A DNA stretch of 17,315 nt from Opitutia bacterium (GCA_003157575.1 PMKA01000431.1:3058-20372); one strand, 5' to 3'; positions 1 through 8,965 are shown, counted from the stretch's first letter. The notes: a model not told the origin generated them from the sequence alone. Program-made: numbers and translations.

Positions 1-573
1 TACGGCAACAAGGGCTCGACCGACCAGCATGCCTACGTGCAGCAACTCAGGGAGGGCGTGAACAACTTCTTTGTCACGTTCATCGAAGTCCTCCGCGACC
101 GCTCCGGCCCGGGCATGGATGTCGAGGCCGGCGGACTCACGAGCGGCGATTACCTGCAGGGCTTCCTGCTCGGCACCCGCGACGCCCTCAGCGAAAAGAA
201 CCGGTATTCCGTCACGCTGACGATTCCGGAAGTGTCCCCCCGCACCGTGGGCATGCTCATCGCGCTCTACGAACGCGTCGTCGGGCTTTACGCCTCGCTC
301 ATCGGGATCAACGCCTATCACCAACCGGGGGTCGAGGCGGGCAAGAAGGCCGCAGGCGGAGTCATCGCGCTCAAGCTGAAGCTGACGGAGGCGCTGCGCC
401 TTGCGCCCGGAACCGCATTCACCGTGGAATCCCTGGCGGCCCGGACCGGCCTGCAGGATCAGGAGGAGCTTGCGTTCAAGGTGCTTGAACATCTGGCGGC
501 AAACCCGGATACAGGCGTGACGAAGAGTCCGAAGTCGCCGTGGTGGGAATCCACCTACAGCTACGCAGGATAG
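1..573 (+). CDS. pgi: Glucose-6-phosphate isomerase, C-terminal part (5' end outside window)
   Basis: Interconverts glucose 6-phosphate and fructose 6-phosphate in glycolysis and gluconeogenesis, in the cytoplasm. The reading frame is open from base 1, and about 190 C-terminal residues are visible. It begins in the conserved block [19 protein letters not shown], whose His is the expected ring-opening histidine. Later it contains [15 protein letters not shown], which matches the second family signature around the catalytic Lys. About 65 residues follow that lysine and end in a small helical domain and the tail SYAG, as in the long bacterial form of this family. The real start lies upstream, so the internal GTG at 37 is not a start. 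The gene faces the minus-strand xylan operon and ends 101 bases before the GH67 stop codon. It is a housekeeping gene at the edge of the island. Identification is firm. Confidence 0.95.
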   Translation, partial: YGNKGSTDQHAYVQQLREGVNNFFVTFIEVLRDRSGPGMDVEAGGLTSGDYLQGFLLGTRDALSEKNRYSVTLTIPEVSPRTVGMLIALYERVVGLYASLIGINAYHQPGVEAGKKAAGGVIALKLKLTEALRLAPGTAFTVESLAARTGLQDQEELAFKVLEHLAANPDTGVTKSPKSPWWESTYSYAG

Positions 574-639
574 CGCTGTCGCCCCGGCGAGAGCGTCATT
601 TCTGGCGCGATGCCTTCAGGCTTCTTTTGACGCGGCCCC

Positions 640-683
640 GCCGCGCCGGCAAAGCCGACGGCGGCTGGCCGGTCCTATTTTTT
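640..683 (+). terminator. Possible terminator after pgi, between convergent genes
   Basis: A GC-rich inverted repeat lies between the convergent pgi and GH67 genes: GCCGCGCCGGC (640-650), an AAA loop, then GCCGACGGCGGC (654-665), pairing with one bulge and one wobble pair. A run of six T follows at 678-683, but 12 bases downstream of the stem and inside the end of the GH67 gene. That spacing is poor for a classical intrinsic terminator, so this is tentative. On the minus strand no T run follows the stem. Confidence 0.3.
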
Positions 684-2795
684 GCCGCCCGCGCCGGGGA
701 CGTAGTTGAGCTGGATGCCCTCGTAGAAGGCAAGGTCGTGCTCCGGCGCTTCGACGCCGGCCGGAAGCGGCCGCTTCGAGAACGTCTGGAAATAGAGCAG
801 GCACGCGTCGCGCCACCAACGGGCGTCGCGCTCCTGGCGGGCCAGCAGCGCCTCCACGTGGCCGAAGCGTTCCTCGTCAATCAGCCCCTTGAGCGCAGCC
901 CAGGATCCCTGCCAGCCATGCACGGTATCCACGCCGCGCTGGTAGTGGAGGCACAGTTCATCCCACAACGTCCGGCCGGATTGCATGCGGTGATCCCACG
1001 GCACGTGATGGAACCACAGCAGGAGGTTCTCGGGACAGGTCGCGACATCGCCGAATCGGTTGGCGACTGCCGGGGCGTACTGCGCAACCGCGTCCGAGCC
1101 CGTCGATGTGCGGTCAAAGCCGATCCCGTCCAGGGCGGCGCGGTGGTAATAGACGGGATTCCAGTCGGCGCGCATATTGTCGACCCACGGTCCCGGGCCG
1201 TAATGGTGGTCCGTCGCCATGAGGTGGGCCAGGCCGAGCGGCGTCATATAGTCGACCACGGCCTCCCGTGAGGCGAGCAGCATGGCCTTGATGGGCGCAA
1301 CCACGCGCGGATCGTTCGAAAACGTCATCCGCACCCACTCGTTGGCGATCTGCTCGGAACTGATCTCATGGTCCCAGGCCAGACGCCCGAAGGCATACCA
1401 GTTGGCAGCGGAAAGCGGATGCCCGCACCAGTCCCGGTCCGAGCCGGTGTTGGCGACTCCGGCAATCACGCTGAGGCTGTGGTGGTCGACGCTCCCGTCG
1501 ACCACGCGGGCAACGCTTGAACCGGAGCCGGAGCCAGACGTGTCCGAATCAAGGAACTCCCTCCACATCGGCGCCAGGAACGCGAGATGGATGCCGGAGC
1601 CGAGATACTCCTGGGCGATCTGAAGCTCCGCGGCAAGCGGCGTCCGCGGCATCGATCCGAACAGCGGGTGGAACGGTTCGCGTGGCTGGAAATCGAGCGG
1701 GCCGTTCTTGATCTGGATGACAACGTTGGGACGGAAACGTCCGTCGAGCGGCTTGAAATCGTTCCATGCCTGCTTGATCCGGTCGTCCGGCACATGCTGA
1801 TCGTAGACGAACGCCCGCCACATGACGATCCCGCCATGCGGCGCAACGGCATCCGCGAGCATGTTGGCTCCGTCGGCATGGTTCCGACCGTAGTCCTGCG
1901 GCCCCGGCTGGCCCTCGGAGTTGGCCTTCACGAGGAAGCCTCCAAAATCGGGGACGATCGTGTAAATCTCGTCGGCCTTGTCCTTCCACCATCCGGCCAC
2001 GGCCGGGTCGAGCGGATCGGCAGTCTTCAGTCCGCCGATCTCGATCGGCGCGCTGAAACGGGCTGTCAGATAGACGCGGATGCCGTAGGGCCGAAACGCG
2101 CCGGCCAGTGCTGCGACCTTGCGAAGCCACGGCCCGGTCAGCACAAGGGCGTCGGCGTTCACATTGGTGAGGACGGCGCCGTTGATGCCGAGCGAAGCGG
2201 CGGCACGTGCGTAGTCGCGACAGCGGGGATCAACGTAGTCCGGAAGATCGAACCAGTTCCACAGGGAGAAACCCGCGTATCCGCGCTCGATGAGACCGTT
2301 CAGGTTGTCCCAGTGGTCGAGTATCCGGCGGCCGATTCTCGGCGCACAGGTCTCGCTGAGCGCGGCAACCGGTTTGCCGGTCTGGACGCCCCGCAACAGC
2401 GCGAATGAGCCGTAAAGCGCCCCGACGTCGCGGTTGCCTGCAATGATGACCTGATGCCGGCCGCCCTCCGAAACCACCTTGATCGAGTAGCCGTCGTCGC
2501 CCGCGCAGGGCTCCGCCGGCGCCCTGCCGGTCGTCACGTCCGGCGTGATTCCTAGCAGGCCTGCCAGGCCGGTCACCAGTTCGTCACGGGCCGCGGCGAT
2601 GGTCGCCGAGTCGGTCCCCGCGGGCGTCGCGAGCACGATATGGCCGAGCGCGCGGGCGTAGGCGCTCCGCTGGACGTCATCGGTCATCCGGTCATAGCGC
2701 ATCCAGAGGCGGTAGCCATCCTCCGCGCGGATTGCAGCGACGGCCGAAACCGCCAGCAGCAGGAGTAGAAAAACGGGGAGACGATGAATCTTCAT
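675..2795 (-). CDS. GH67 alpha-glucuronidase, exported
   Basis: Releases (4-O-methyl)glucuronic acid from the terminal non-reducing xylose of aldouronic acids (glucuronoxylan oligosaccharides). The protein has 706 residues, a usual length for GH67. Residues 1-24 (MKIHRLPVFLLLLLAVSAVA and following) form a clear signal peptide, so it acts in the periplasm or at the membrane. Expected catalytic residues are present: general acid Glu294 in VKANSEGQPGPQDYGRNHAD, and Asp368 (KNGPLDFQP) with Glu396 (ELQIAQEYLG). The Asp-to-Glu spacing of 28 equals that in characterised GH67 enzymes. I chose the ATG at 2795 because it places the signal peptide at the N-terminus; a longer in-frame reading to 2939 overlaps the GH8 gene and is not protein-like. 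It is the last gene of the GH115-GH8-GH67 operon, 16 bases after the GH8 stop, with no visible Shine-Dalgarno sequence. Family assignment is very secure. Confidence 0.95.
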   Translation of the reverse strand: MKIHRLPVFLLLLLAVSAVAAIRAEDGYRLWMRYDRMTDDVQRSAYARALGHIVLATPAGTDSATIAAARDELVTGLAGLLGITPDVTTGRAPAEPCAGDDGYSIKVVSEGGRHQVIIAGNRDVGALYGSFALLRGVQTGKPVAALSETCAPRIGRRILDHWDNLNGLIERGYAGFSLWNWFDLPDYVDPRCRDYARAAASLGINGAVLTNVNADALVLTGPWLRKVAALAGAFRPYGIRVYLTARFSAPIEIGGLKTADPLDPAVAGWWKDKADEIYTIVPDFGGFLVKANSEGQPGPQDYGRNHADGANMLADAVAPHGGIVMWRAFVYDQHVPDDRIKQAWNDFKPLDGRFRPNVVIQIKNGPLDFQPREPFHPLFGSMPRTPLAAELQIAQEYLGSGIHLAFLAPMWREFLDSDTSGSGSGSSVARVVDGSVDHHSLSVIAGVANTGSDRDWCGHPLSAANWYAFGRLAWDHEISSEQIANEWVRMTFSNDPRVVAPIKAMLLASREAVVDYMTPLGLAHLMATDHHYGPGPWVDNMRADWNPVYYHRAALDGIGFDRTSTGSDAVAQYAPAVANRFGDVATCPENLLLWFHHVPWDHRMQSGRTLWDELCLHYQRGVDTVHGWQGSWAALKGLIDEERFGHVEALLARQERDARWWRDACLLYFQTFSKRPLPAGVEAPEHDLAFYEGIQLNYVPGAGGKK

Positions 2796-2811
2796 GAGAG
2801 GCGGACGACAG

Positions 2812-4092
2812 TCAGCGTGAAATCGGCCCATAGATCTTGAATCGGCCGCTGACTTCGAGCACGCCGAGAAAGTACAGCATGCCATCGTAGTAACGCCAGT
2901 CGCCCTTCGGGATGGATGCGTCCCAGAGGCGCTGCACAAACGGGCGGGCGAGCGCCGGTGCGGCCGCCAGGCCGGCGACCGCGGCCATGGCGTTCAGCCC
3001 GGGCGACGAATCGGTCGAGAGCGCCTCGCCGTCGAGCGTGAACTGGTTCGGGCAGGCGGCGCCCTTTGAGGTAAGAAACGCCAGCACGCGGTTGCTCTGC
3101 AGCACATCCCACGGATCCGCGCCAAACCAATCGTGATCAAGGCCGACGTTGGCCAGCGTGCGCCACGCATCGAAACGGAAATCCCCCATGCCGCCCACGC
3201 TGTGCGGCTGCCCGTCGAAGCCGGCCCGCTCCGGCATCAGTCCCGTGAGGGGATTCGCCGCCTTGTGGAAAAACTCGCGGCTCGCCGCCGCGGCCCCCGA
3301 CCAGAAGGCGCCGTCCTCACCCGCCCACCGGGCCCAAAGTTCGTAGAACGCCGGCAGATGGTAGGAGGGATCGGTGAACGTGCTCGCATTCAATGTGGGG
3401 GCAAACACGACCTGTTTGTGGACCCGGTCAAAGATGCTCGTGACCTCCCCGCCCCGGCCGCTGCCCTGGTGCAGCATGGCGTGCAGCAGTGCCCGGGCCT
3501 CAGCGCCGTAATCAAACATGCCTTTCCCGCTGCCCCAGCGGTGATCGGCAAAGAAGAGCGCCATGGCGAACCACTCTTCGCCGTCGCTGGCCGAACCCGG
3601 GTCAAGCTGGCGCCCGTCAAAGGCGCAATGCCAGGCAAAATAGCCCTGGCGCGGGCCTGTCGTGTGATACATGTGAACCCGTGCCCATTTCCACAAGCGG
3701 TCGAACTCCGCGCGCCGGTCGAGCTGCACCGCTATCATCATCCCGTAGGACATGCCCTCCGAGCGCACATCGTGGTTTCCAACATCGGCGATATACGCCT
3801 CGTCCGTTCCAACAGGGTAATAGAGGCGCTCGGTGTCGTCGCGGCCATAGAACAGCTGCTGCCATGCGGCCTGCACCTTGGCGTCGACCTCCGCATCGGT
3901 GCGGCCGAGCAGATCCGCGAAGAGATTGCGGTAACGGCCCGTCACAAACGCCCCGTCCGGCGCAGGCCCCGCGGCGGCTGCACCTGTCGCCAGAAAAAGG
4001 CCGAGCATCGCGGCCGCGATCGCCGGCAGGCGTCCGCGGGAGCACCCGTCCGCCTTTGCCAGCAGCGGTAAAAAGGAGACTCTGATTCCCAT
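2812..4092 (-). CDS. GH8 reducing-end xylose-releasing exo-oligoxylanase (Rex type), exported
   Basis: Predicted to cut single xylose units from the reducing end of xylo-oligosaccharides by inversion. The protein has 426 residues. After a basic N-region, a hydrophobic stretch ending ATGAAAAG (about residues 22-42) looks like a signal peptide. The general acid is Glu112 in DVRSEGMSYGMM, the middle Asp is probably Asp170 in SASDGEEWFA, and the base is Asp308 in MGDFRFDAWRT. Glu112 to Asp170 (58) is the same spacing as in Bacillus halodurans Rex, and Glu112 to Asp308 (196) is close to it. The xylan-trimming neighbours favour Rex over a cellulase- or chitosanase-type GH8. The gene starts 3 bases after the GH115 stop and ends 16 bases before GH67, so the three are almost certainly cotranscribed. 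The family is secure; the exact activity is inferred. Confidence 0.93.
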   Translation of the reverse strand: MGIRVSFLPLLAKADGCSRGRLPAIAAAMLGLFLATGAAAAGPAPDGAFVTGRYRNLFADLLGRTDAEVDAKVQAAWQQLFYGRDDTERLYYPVGTDEAYIADVGNHDVRSEGMSYGMMIAVQLDRRAEFDRLWKWARVHMYHTTGPRQGYFAWHCAFDGRQLDPGSASDGEEWFAMALFFADHRWGSGKGMFDYGAEARALLHAMLHQGSGRGGEVTSIFDRVHKQVVFAPTLNASTFTDPSYHLPAFYELWARWAGEDGAFWSGAAAASREFFHKAANPLTGLMPERAGFDGQPHSVGGMGDFRFDAWRTLANVGLDHDWFGADPWDVLQSNRVLAFLTSKGAACPNQFTLDGEALSTDSSPGLNAMAAVAGLAAAPALARPFVQRLWDASIPKGDWRYYDGMLYFLGVLEVSGRFKIYGPISR

Positions 4093-4095
4093 AGG

Positions 4096-7000
4096 CTATT
4101 GTTGGGTTGAAGGTTCATTGCAGTGACGGTAACTTTCCGGGGGACCCAGATAACTTGGTTTCTCTCCGCCGAGATTGACGACGAGCTTCTCGATCACGAC
4201 GCCGGGGTCGACCATCCAGATCTTCAATATGTGGTCGCCAGGCAGGGCCAGCTCATGCGTCGTCCGCACGATCCGCCGGTTGTCGCCCACGCATTTCTCC
4301 CAATCCATGTTGCCGTGCTGGGCGATATAGTCCGCGGGAACAAGCGTGACAATCTGCGGAGCCTCGTCGTCGAAGGACACGCCCATCCGCAGCGCCCGAT
4401 GGGGCTGGAAATTCAAGCTCGGCGCAACGATCGAACCGACCTCCGCCTTTCCGGCGCTGAACAGATGCATCCGGTATTCCAGGCAGGGCGAGTCCTTCCC
4501 CGGAGTAGCGGGCGGGGCGTCGGCCGGCGCGGTCGCCCTCATTGCGGACAACGTGTGCCCGTAGTCTTCAACCCTGATCCAGCTGCTTCTGCCGGCTCCG
4601 GTCCTTCCCGTGAAATGTTCGGCCTCGATGGACACAACCCCCTCGCCTTCCACAAAACCGTGCAGCGAATCGAGCTTCACACCGGCCGGATTGAAGGCCG
4701 TCACGCCGACGCTCACCTCGCAACCGGCGCCGACAACCCTCACAGCGCCATGGGCGGTTCCGACGGGAGCCTTGTCCCAGTCCACGCTGACCCACACGCG
4801 ATGGTCCTCGCCGACCGTGCCGCCGGCTTCGCTCAACACGATCCATGGGTCGGTTGGCGTCGCAGTGAACACAAACGGCATCCGCCCCTTGTTGAACACC
4901 TCCAGGTAGCGACGCTGCCTGTTGAACGCGTCGATCTGCGGCAGCGCGGCGCCGACGGCCGCCCCCGGCCATGCGGCATCCGAACCCTCGACGGCGACGC
5001 CCATCGCCCCGGCATCCGGCGCTTCGATCTCCCGGAGGTCGATCGCGTCCAGGCTGTTGAAGGGGGGGTCGCGCCACGTCGTGTAGCCGAGATGCGCCTG
5101 GTCCATGAAGTGGTTCCATCGGCCGCCGGCAAACGAGCGGTTGAAATAGTCCATCAAATCCGCGTCCGCCTTGAACAGTGTCCTCACCTCCGCAGCCGCG
5201 TCGTTTGTGCTCGCCCTCCCCTGCCGCGCGTACAGCGCATTCTTCCCCGCCGCCAGATAGAGCTCGTTGACGAGTGCGCCGGCCCTGGCGGGAAACAGGA
5301 CCAGTTCGTAGAACGCGTCGCGCGCCCCTGCAGGAAGGGCGCGGCTGATCTCCTCAGCCTTCGCGGCCGCAGCCTGAAAATCGGCCGCGACTGTTTCGGC
5401 CTCCCGGTAGTCGATGCTGCTGTAGGTGTCGGGCGCGAGCATCTCGGGTTTCCGGCGGCCGTTGTACCTCGTGATCTTCTGGAGGACGTCCGCGACGTCC
5501 GCCGCATGCTCCGGGCCGAATTCCCGCGCGGCCCACAGGCGGGTGTATTCGCGCACGTTTTCGTTCGTCCACCGGTCCGGGTCCCATGCCAGGTCCATGA
5601 AGAACTCGGTCGGAAGCTCGTAACCCTTGAAGTGGCCGACGTTGACAATCCAGATGCGGTCGGCGCCGTACTGCCGCGCGAGGCTCATCTGTTCCCATAT
5701 CTTCGCGATCGGGCTGGTGTTGATCCACTGGTAGCTCCGCGGCCCGCCATGGTAGTCGAAATGGTAATACACGCCCGCGCCGCCTCCGCGCCGCCGCTCC
5801 GCGGCCGTCGGCACGCGCCTGAGGTCGCCCCAGTTGTCGTCGCACCAGAGCAGGGTCACGTCGTCGGGCACACGCATGCCCGCATCGTAGAACTCCTGCA
5901 CCTCCTTGTAGAGGCACCAGAGCTGCGGGACACGGGCCACGTCAGGATTCATCTCCTCCGCGATGATCTTCCGCTGAACGCCCACGATCCTTTCCAGCAG
6001 GGCCATGTTCGCGGCGGGCCCGCCCGGCGCCATCGGCGTGTCGTCGGCCCCCCGGAGGCCGATCGTGACGACGCTCTCGTAACGACGGTTTCGCCGGATG
6101 CCCTCGCGCCAGAAGTCTTCGAGAACGCCGGGATGCGTCGCATAGTTCCAGCTGCCAAGGGTGGATTTGAAGCGCCGGTCCCACTCCTGCTGCGCGCGCA
6201 GCATCGGCTCCTGGTGGGAGGTTCCCATCACCACGCCGTACTCGTCGGCAAGGCGCGCGTTCCCGGGATCGTCCTCGTTGAACGCATTGCTCCACATCGC
6301 CGGCCAGAGGTAGTTTGCGCGGAGGCGCAGGATCAGCTCGAACAGCCGCGCGTAGAATTCGCGGCCGTAGTTGGCGACTCCCGGCCGGACCGGCGGATTC
6401 GAACGGGGCGGGACCTCGCCGAACTTCTCCCTCACCCAGTTCGTGAGGTCCGGCGCCTCGTCGTTCAGAAAAATGCCGCGGTACCTGACCGCAGGCGGAC
6501 CCTGCAGGCACGGTCCGCGCGACACAAAAATCTCGTCGTGATGCGCCGCCGGCACGTCCGCCCACCAATACCAGGGGGACACGCCTATCTGGCCGGCAAG
6601 ATCGTACGCGCCGAAAATGGCGCCCCGCCTGTCGCTGCCCGCGATCACGAGCCCGCTCGCGACTCCGGGCAACGGGTTTGCCACAACCTGCATGACGTAT
6701 GCCTCCCACTTTCCGGCGACCGGCGCGGCATCGATGCGGCCCTCGCGGACCAGCCGGTCGATGACACGGCTCTTTCCAAGCGTGCCGACAATGACAACGC
6801 TGGTTTCGGAAGCGCCCTCCTTTGCAACGACCCCAGGCATGACTCCCGTGACGCGGGCGATGTCGGCGCGCAGATCGTTCGCCGCGCGCGCCACTCCAGG
6901 GTAATCCTCGGGGTCAACGAAAAACCCGGCCGCGACCCCGCGCTGCACCAGCGGGAAACCGCCGCTGGCCGCGGAAAACGCCACACAGGACTCCCGGCCG

Positions 7001-7134
7001 ACCATGCCCCGGACGCCGCAGGGAAACAGCGCCAGCCAGGAGGCAACGAACAGCGGCAGGCTGAACCACCGGCTGCCGGAAAGGGAGCCGCGCCGCGGGG
7101 GGAACAACAGGCACCGGAAAGGGCGCGAAGTCAT
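4096..7134 (-). CDS. GH115 alpha-glucuronidase, exported
   Basis: Predicted to remove (4-O-methyl)glucuronic acid from both internal and terminal xylose residues of glucuronoxylan, which complements the terminal-only GH67. It has 1012 residues, typical for GH115. A basic N-region followed by a hydrophobic segment at about residues 23-43 (FSLPLFVASWLALFPCGVRG) fits a signal peptide; the ATG at 7134 is the first available. Conserved GH115 blocks in order: SPWYWWADVP (186-195), YRGIFLNDEAPDLTNW (218-233), RANYLWPAMWSNAFNEDDP (272-290), LWCDDNWGDLRRVP (429-442), YHFDYHGGPRSYQW (457-470) and IVNVGHFKGYELPTEFFMDL (496-515). The rest forms the helical and C-terminal beta-rich domains usual for this family. 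It is the first gene of the hydrolase operon, and a possible operator lies about 110 bases upstream. Confidence 0.95.
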   Translation of the reverse strand: MTSRPFRCLLFPPRRGSLSGSRWFSLPLFVASWLALFPCGVRGMVGRESCVAFSAASGGFPLVQRGVAAGFFVDPEDYPGVARAANDLRADIARVTGVMPGVVAKEGASETSVVIVGTLGKSRVIDRLVREGRIDAAPVAGKWEAYVMQVVANPLPGVASGLVIAGSDRRGAIFGAYDLAGQIGVSPWYWWADVPAAHHDEIFVSRGPCLQGPPAVRYRGIFLNDEAPDLTNWVREKFGEVPPRSNPPVRPGVANYGREFYARLFELILRLRANYLWPAMWSNAFNEDDPGNARLADEYGVVMGTSHQEPMLRAQQEWDRRFKSTLGSWNYATHPGVLEDFWREGIRRNRRYESVVTIGLRGADDTPMAPGGPAANMALLERIVGVQRKIIAEEMNPDVARVPQLWCLYKEVQEFYDAGMRVPDDVTLLWCDDNWGDLRRVPTAAERRRGGGAGVYYHFDYHGGPRSYQWINTSPIAKIWEQMSLARQYGADRIWIVNVGHFKGYELPTEFFMDLAWDPDRWTNENVREYTRLWAAREFGPEHAADVADVLQKITRYNGRRKPEMLAPDTYSSIDYREAETVAADFQAAAAKAEEISRALPAGARDAFYELVLFPARAGALVNELYLAAGKNALYARQGRASTNDAAAEVRTLFKADADLMDYFNRSFAGGRWNHFMDQAHLGYTTWRDPPFNSLDAIDLREIEAPDAGAMGVAVEGSDAAWPGAAVGAALPQIDAFNRQRRYLEVFNKGRMPFVFTATPTDPWIVLSEAGGTVGEDHRVWVSVDWDKAPVGTAHGAVRVVGAGCEVSVGVTAFNPAGVKLDSLHGFVEGEGVVSIEAEHFTGRTGAGRSSWIRVEDYGHTLSAMRATAPADAPPATPGKDSPCLEYRMHLFSAGKAEVGSIVAPSLNFQPHRALRMGVSFDDEAPQIVTLVPADYIAQHGNMDWEKCVGDNRRIVRTTHELALPGDHILKIWMVDPGVVIEKLVVNLGGEKPSYLGPPESYRHCNEPSTQQ

Positions 7135-7240
7135 CGCAACGATCGGAAGCCAGAGACGAAGGAAACTACAGCTTATTCAGGCAAGTTCAACCACTCCAGC
7201 CTACCTCCGCCCGAGGTTCCCTCGTAACGACGACAATCCG

Positions 7241-7252
7241 TCTAACTTTAGA
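7241..7252. promoter_or_regulatory. Candidate operator upstream of the GH115 operon
   Basis: The 12-mer TCTAACTTTAGA has complementary outer arms (TCTAA/TTAGA) around a two-base centre. Its inner 11 bases, CTAACTTTAGA, recur exactly at 15662-15672, just upstream of the LacI-type regulator gene. The two copies lie in opposite orientation relative to the gene downstream, which suits a roughly symmetrical protein-binding site better than a -10 box. Recognition by the LacI-type protein is inferred. Confidence 0.4.
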
Positions 7253-7266
7253 ACCAGCCCGGAGAA

Positions 7267-7286
7267 CACGGGGCGGGAGACCCGTG
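7267..7286 (-). other. Short hairpin at the end of the corrinoid cluster
   Basis: CACGGG (7267-7272) and CCCGTG (7281-7286) form a perfect 6-bp stem with an 8-base loop, about 35 bases past the stop of the homocysteine methyltransferase gene. No T run follows it on the minus strand, so it is at best a weak terminator or an RNA-stabilising stem between the corrinoid cluster and the hydrolase operon. The rest of the 186-base gap holds the operator candidate but no gene that I can see. Confidence 0.3.
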
Positions 7287-7320
7287 CCACTTTGGCTGCC
7301 CTTCGGCTCCGCTGCGGCGG

Positions 7321-8232
7321 CTATCCCCCGAACGCGTCGAGCGCCTGCCGGATTGCCCGGGTGTGCTCAGGCGCGCTGCCGCAGCAGGACCCGACGATGC
7401 CCACGCCCGCAGCGAGCACCTCGGGCACTCCTCGCGCCATGTCCGCCGGAAGCTGCTTGTAGACCGCCTTCAGGTTCTCAAGCACGGGCCGGCCCGCGTT
7501 TGGCTGTACCATGATCGGCAGCGTGCAGTTCTCGCGGTAGATCCGCGCGACCCTGGCGGCTCCTGTCATGTCCATGCCCGTCCCGCAATTCAACGCGACG
7601 ATGTCGGCGCCATGTCCCGCGGCGAACTCGGCGGCCTGTTCGGGCGACACGCCCATCATCGTCTTGTAAAACGTCTGATCGGCCGACAGATCATAGGCCA
7701 GCGAGGCGATGACACAGGGCGCGCCCGCGGCCCGGGCGGCGTCGATCGCCAGCCCCAGTTCCTCGAGCGAGGTCTGCGTCTCGATGATGACTGCGTCGAC
7801 GCCGGCGATGACAAGGGTGCGGGCCTGTTCTTCGAGGTGGGACTGCGCCTCCGCGGCCGGCAGCTCTCCGTAAGGCTCGACAAGGGCGCCCAGGGGGCCG
7901 ATGTCACCGAGAACGAAGCCGGGGCGTCCGCCAAATGCCTGGCGGGCGATGCGCGCGCCGGCGGTGTTGATCGCCTCGAAATCCCTCTCGTGGCCGTGCC
8001 GCCGGAGCAGCAGGCGGCTGCCGCCAAATGTGTTTGTGATCAGGCAGTCGGCTCCCGCGGCGACATAGCGTCCCTGGATCGCCTGCACGCGATCGGGATG
8101 GCTCAGGTTCCAGGCCTCGCCGCACGATCCTTGTTCAAGGCCGGACAGCATGAGCTGCGTGCCCATGGCGCCGTCACAAACCAGGCGGCGCACGCGCAGG
8201 ACTTCGAGCAAAGGGATTTTGGCAGGGTTCAT
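7321..8232 (-). CDS. Homocysteine S-methyltransferase (MetH N-terminal-domain type)
   Basis: Transfers a methyl group from methylcobalamin, or another donor, to homocysteine to form methionine, in the cytoplasm. The 303-residue protein corresponds to the homocysteine-binding barrel of MetH alone. The Zn ligands are visible: Cys216 in ALNCGTG and the pair Cys283-Cys284 in GSCCGS. The N-terminal DGAMGTQL (20-27) and the ITNTFGGS block (65-72) are also family hallmarks. There is no signal peptide. It is the last gene of the five-gene corrinoid cluster, 72 bases after the corrinoid protein gene, which makes that protein its likely methyl donor. A stand-alone homocysteine methyltransferase using S-methylmethionine (MmuM type) is an alternative, but a corrinoid protein and MetH-like activator next door argue against it. 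I see no Shine-Dalgarno sequence. Confidence 0.9.
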   Translation of the reverse strand: MNPAKIPLLEVLRVRRLVCDGAMGTQLMLSGLEQGSCGEAWNLSHPDRVQAIQGRYVAAGADCLITNTFGGSRLLLRRHGHERDFEAINTAGARIARQAFGGRPGFVLGDIGPLGALVEPYGELPAAEAQSHLEEQARTLVIAGVDAVIIETQTSLEELGLAIDAARAAGAPCVIASLAYDLSADQTFYKTMMGVSPEQAAEFAAGHGADIVALNCGTGMDMTGAARVARIYRENCTLPIMVQPNAGRPVLENLKAVYKQLPADMARGVPEVLAAGVGIVGSCCGSAPEHTRAIRQALDAFGG

Positions 8233-8243
8233 AAGGATGGGGT

Positions 8244-8256
8244 GAAAGGGCCTTTC
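8244..8256. other. 13-bp palindrome upstream of the homocysteine methyltransferase gene
   Basis: GAAAGGGCCTTTC has perfect 6-bp arms (GAAAGG/CCTTTC) around one central base and lies 12 bases upstream of the start codon. A second GC-rich stem (GGCGCG/CGCGCC type) lies in the same 72-base gap at about 8262-8280. They could be processing or attenuation stems inside the operon. I cannot assign a function. Confidence 0.3.
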
Positions 8257-8304
8257 CCGGGGCGCGACGCGATCGCGCCGCCGCGGTGGAGAAACATGCG
8301 CCGC

Positions 8305-8958
8305 CTATTGCGCGGGGGCGTTCTTCTTCTCGAGGAGGCTCAGGAACAGGTCGACCGCGCCCGATGCGTCCGCCCCATAGCCGTCCGCCCCGATCTCGTC
8401 GGCGAACGCCTGGCTGGTCGGCGCGCCGCCTATCGCAAGTTTGATCCCCGTTTTGCCGCGCTGCTCGAACCCGTCGACGACCACCTTCATGTAGCTCATC
8501 GTCGTCGTCAGCAGCGCGCTCATGCCGACGACGTCGGGTTTGAACTCGTCGGCGGCCGCGAGAAACTTTTCGACGCTCTGGTCAACGCCGATGTCCTTCA
8601 CCTGGAAGCCGGCGCCCTCCGCCATCATGCAGACGAGGTTCTTGCCTATGTCGTGCAGATCGCCCCGCACCGTGCCAATGAGCAGGCGTCCGGTGGAGTT
8701 CGTGTCCCCGCCGGGCCCCAGCAGCGGCTTGAGCACGGTCATGCCCGCCTTCATTGCCCGGGCGGCGATCAGCACCTCGGGCACGTAGAGCACGTTATGT
8801 TTGAAATCCTCGCCGACGACACTCATGCCGGCGATCAGGCCTTCCAGCAGGACCTCCCTGACGCTGCAGCCGCCGGCCAATGCGTCGCGGGTCATCTGCT
8901 CGACCTCCCTGGCTTTGCCTTCGTAAAGGCATTGGTTCATCAGTGCGTAATCAGGCAT
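8305..8958 (-). CDS. Corrinoid protein of a three-component methyltransferase (MtbC/MttC type)
   Basis: Carries the corrinoid cofactor that shuttles a methyl group between two methyltransferases in the cytoplasm. The 217-residue protein has the usual two domains. A helical cap (about 1-90) contains VPEVLIAARAMKAGM. A Rossmann-like B12-binding domain follows, with DxHxxG in GDLHDIGKN (Asp100, His102 as lower axial cobalt ligand, Gly105), then MSALLTTTM and IGGAPTSQAFADEIGADGY. Length and order match the corrinoid proteins of methylamine and O-demethylase systems, and the MetH B12 module. It sits between the URO-D-type methyltransferase gene upstream (21-base gap) and the homocysteine methyltransferase downstream. 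Those two are its likely methyl donor-side and acceptor-side partners. A good Shine-Dalgarno sequence precedes the ATG. Family assignment is very secure. Confidence 0.95.
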   Translation of the reverse strand: MPDYALMNQCLYEGKAREVEQMTRDALAGGCSVREVLLEGLIAGMSVVGEDFKHNVLYVPEVLIAARAMKAGMTVLKPLLGPGGDTNSTGRLLIGTVRGDLHDIGKNLVCMMAEGAGFQVKDIGVDQSVEKFLAAADEFKPDVVGMSALLTTTMSYMKVVVDGFEQRGKTGIKLAIGGAPTSQAFADEIGADGYGADASGAVDLFLSLLEKKNAPAQ

Positions 8959-8965
8959 GACAGGT

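Noticed and set aside
2796..2939. N-terminal extension of the GH67 protein
   Set aside because: It overlaps the end of the GH8 gene and would bury the clear signal peptide that begins at 2795.
4123..7227. A 1034-codon open frame on the plus strand opposite the GH115 gene
   Set aside because: It mirrors the GH115 gene, whose minus-strand product matches a known family along its whole length. The plus-strand translation has no recognisable domain and is rich in Arg, His, Asp and Val, as expected from GC-rich antisense frames.
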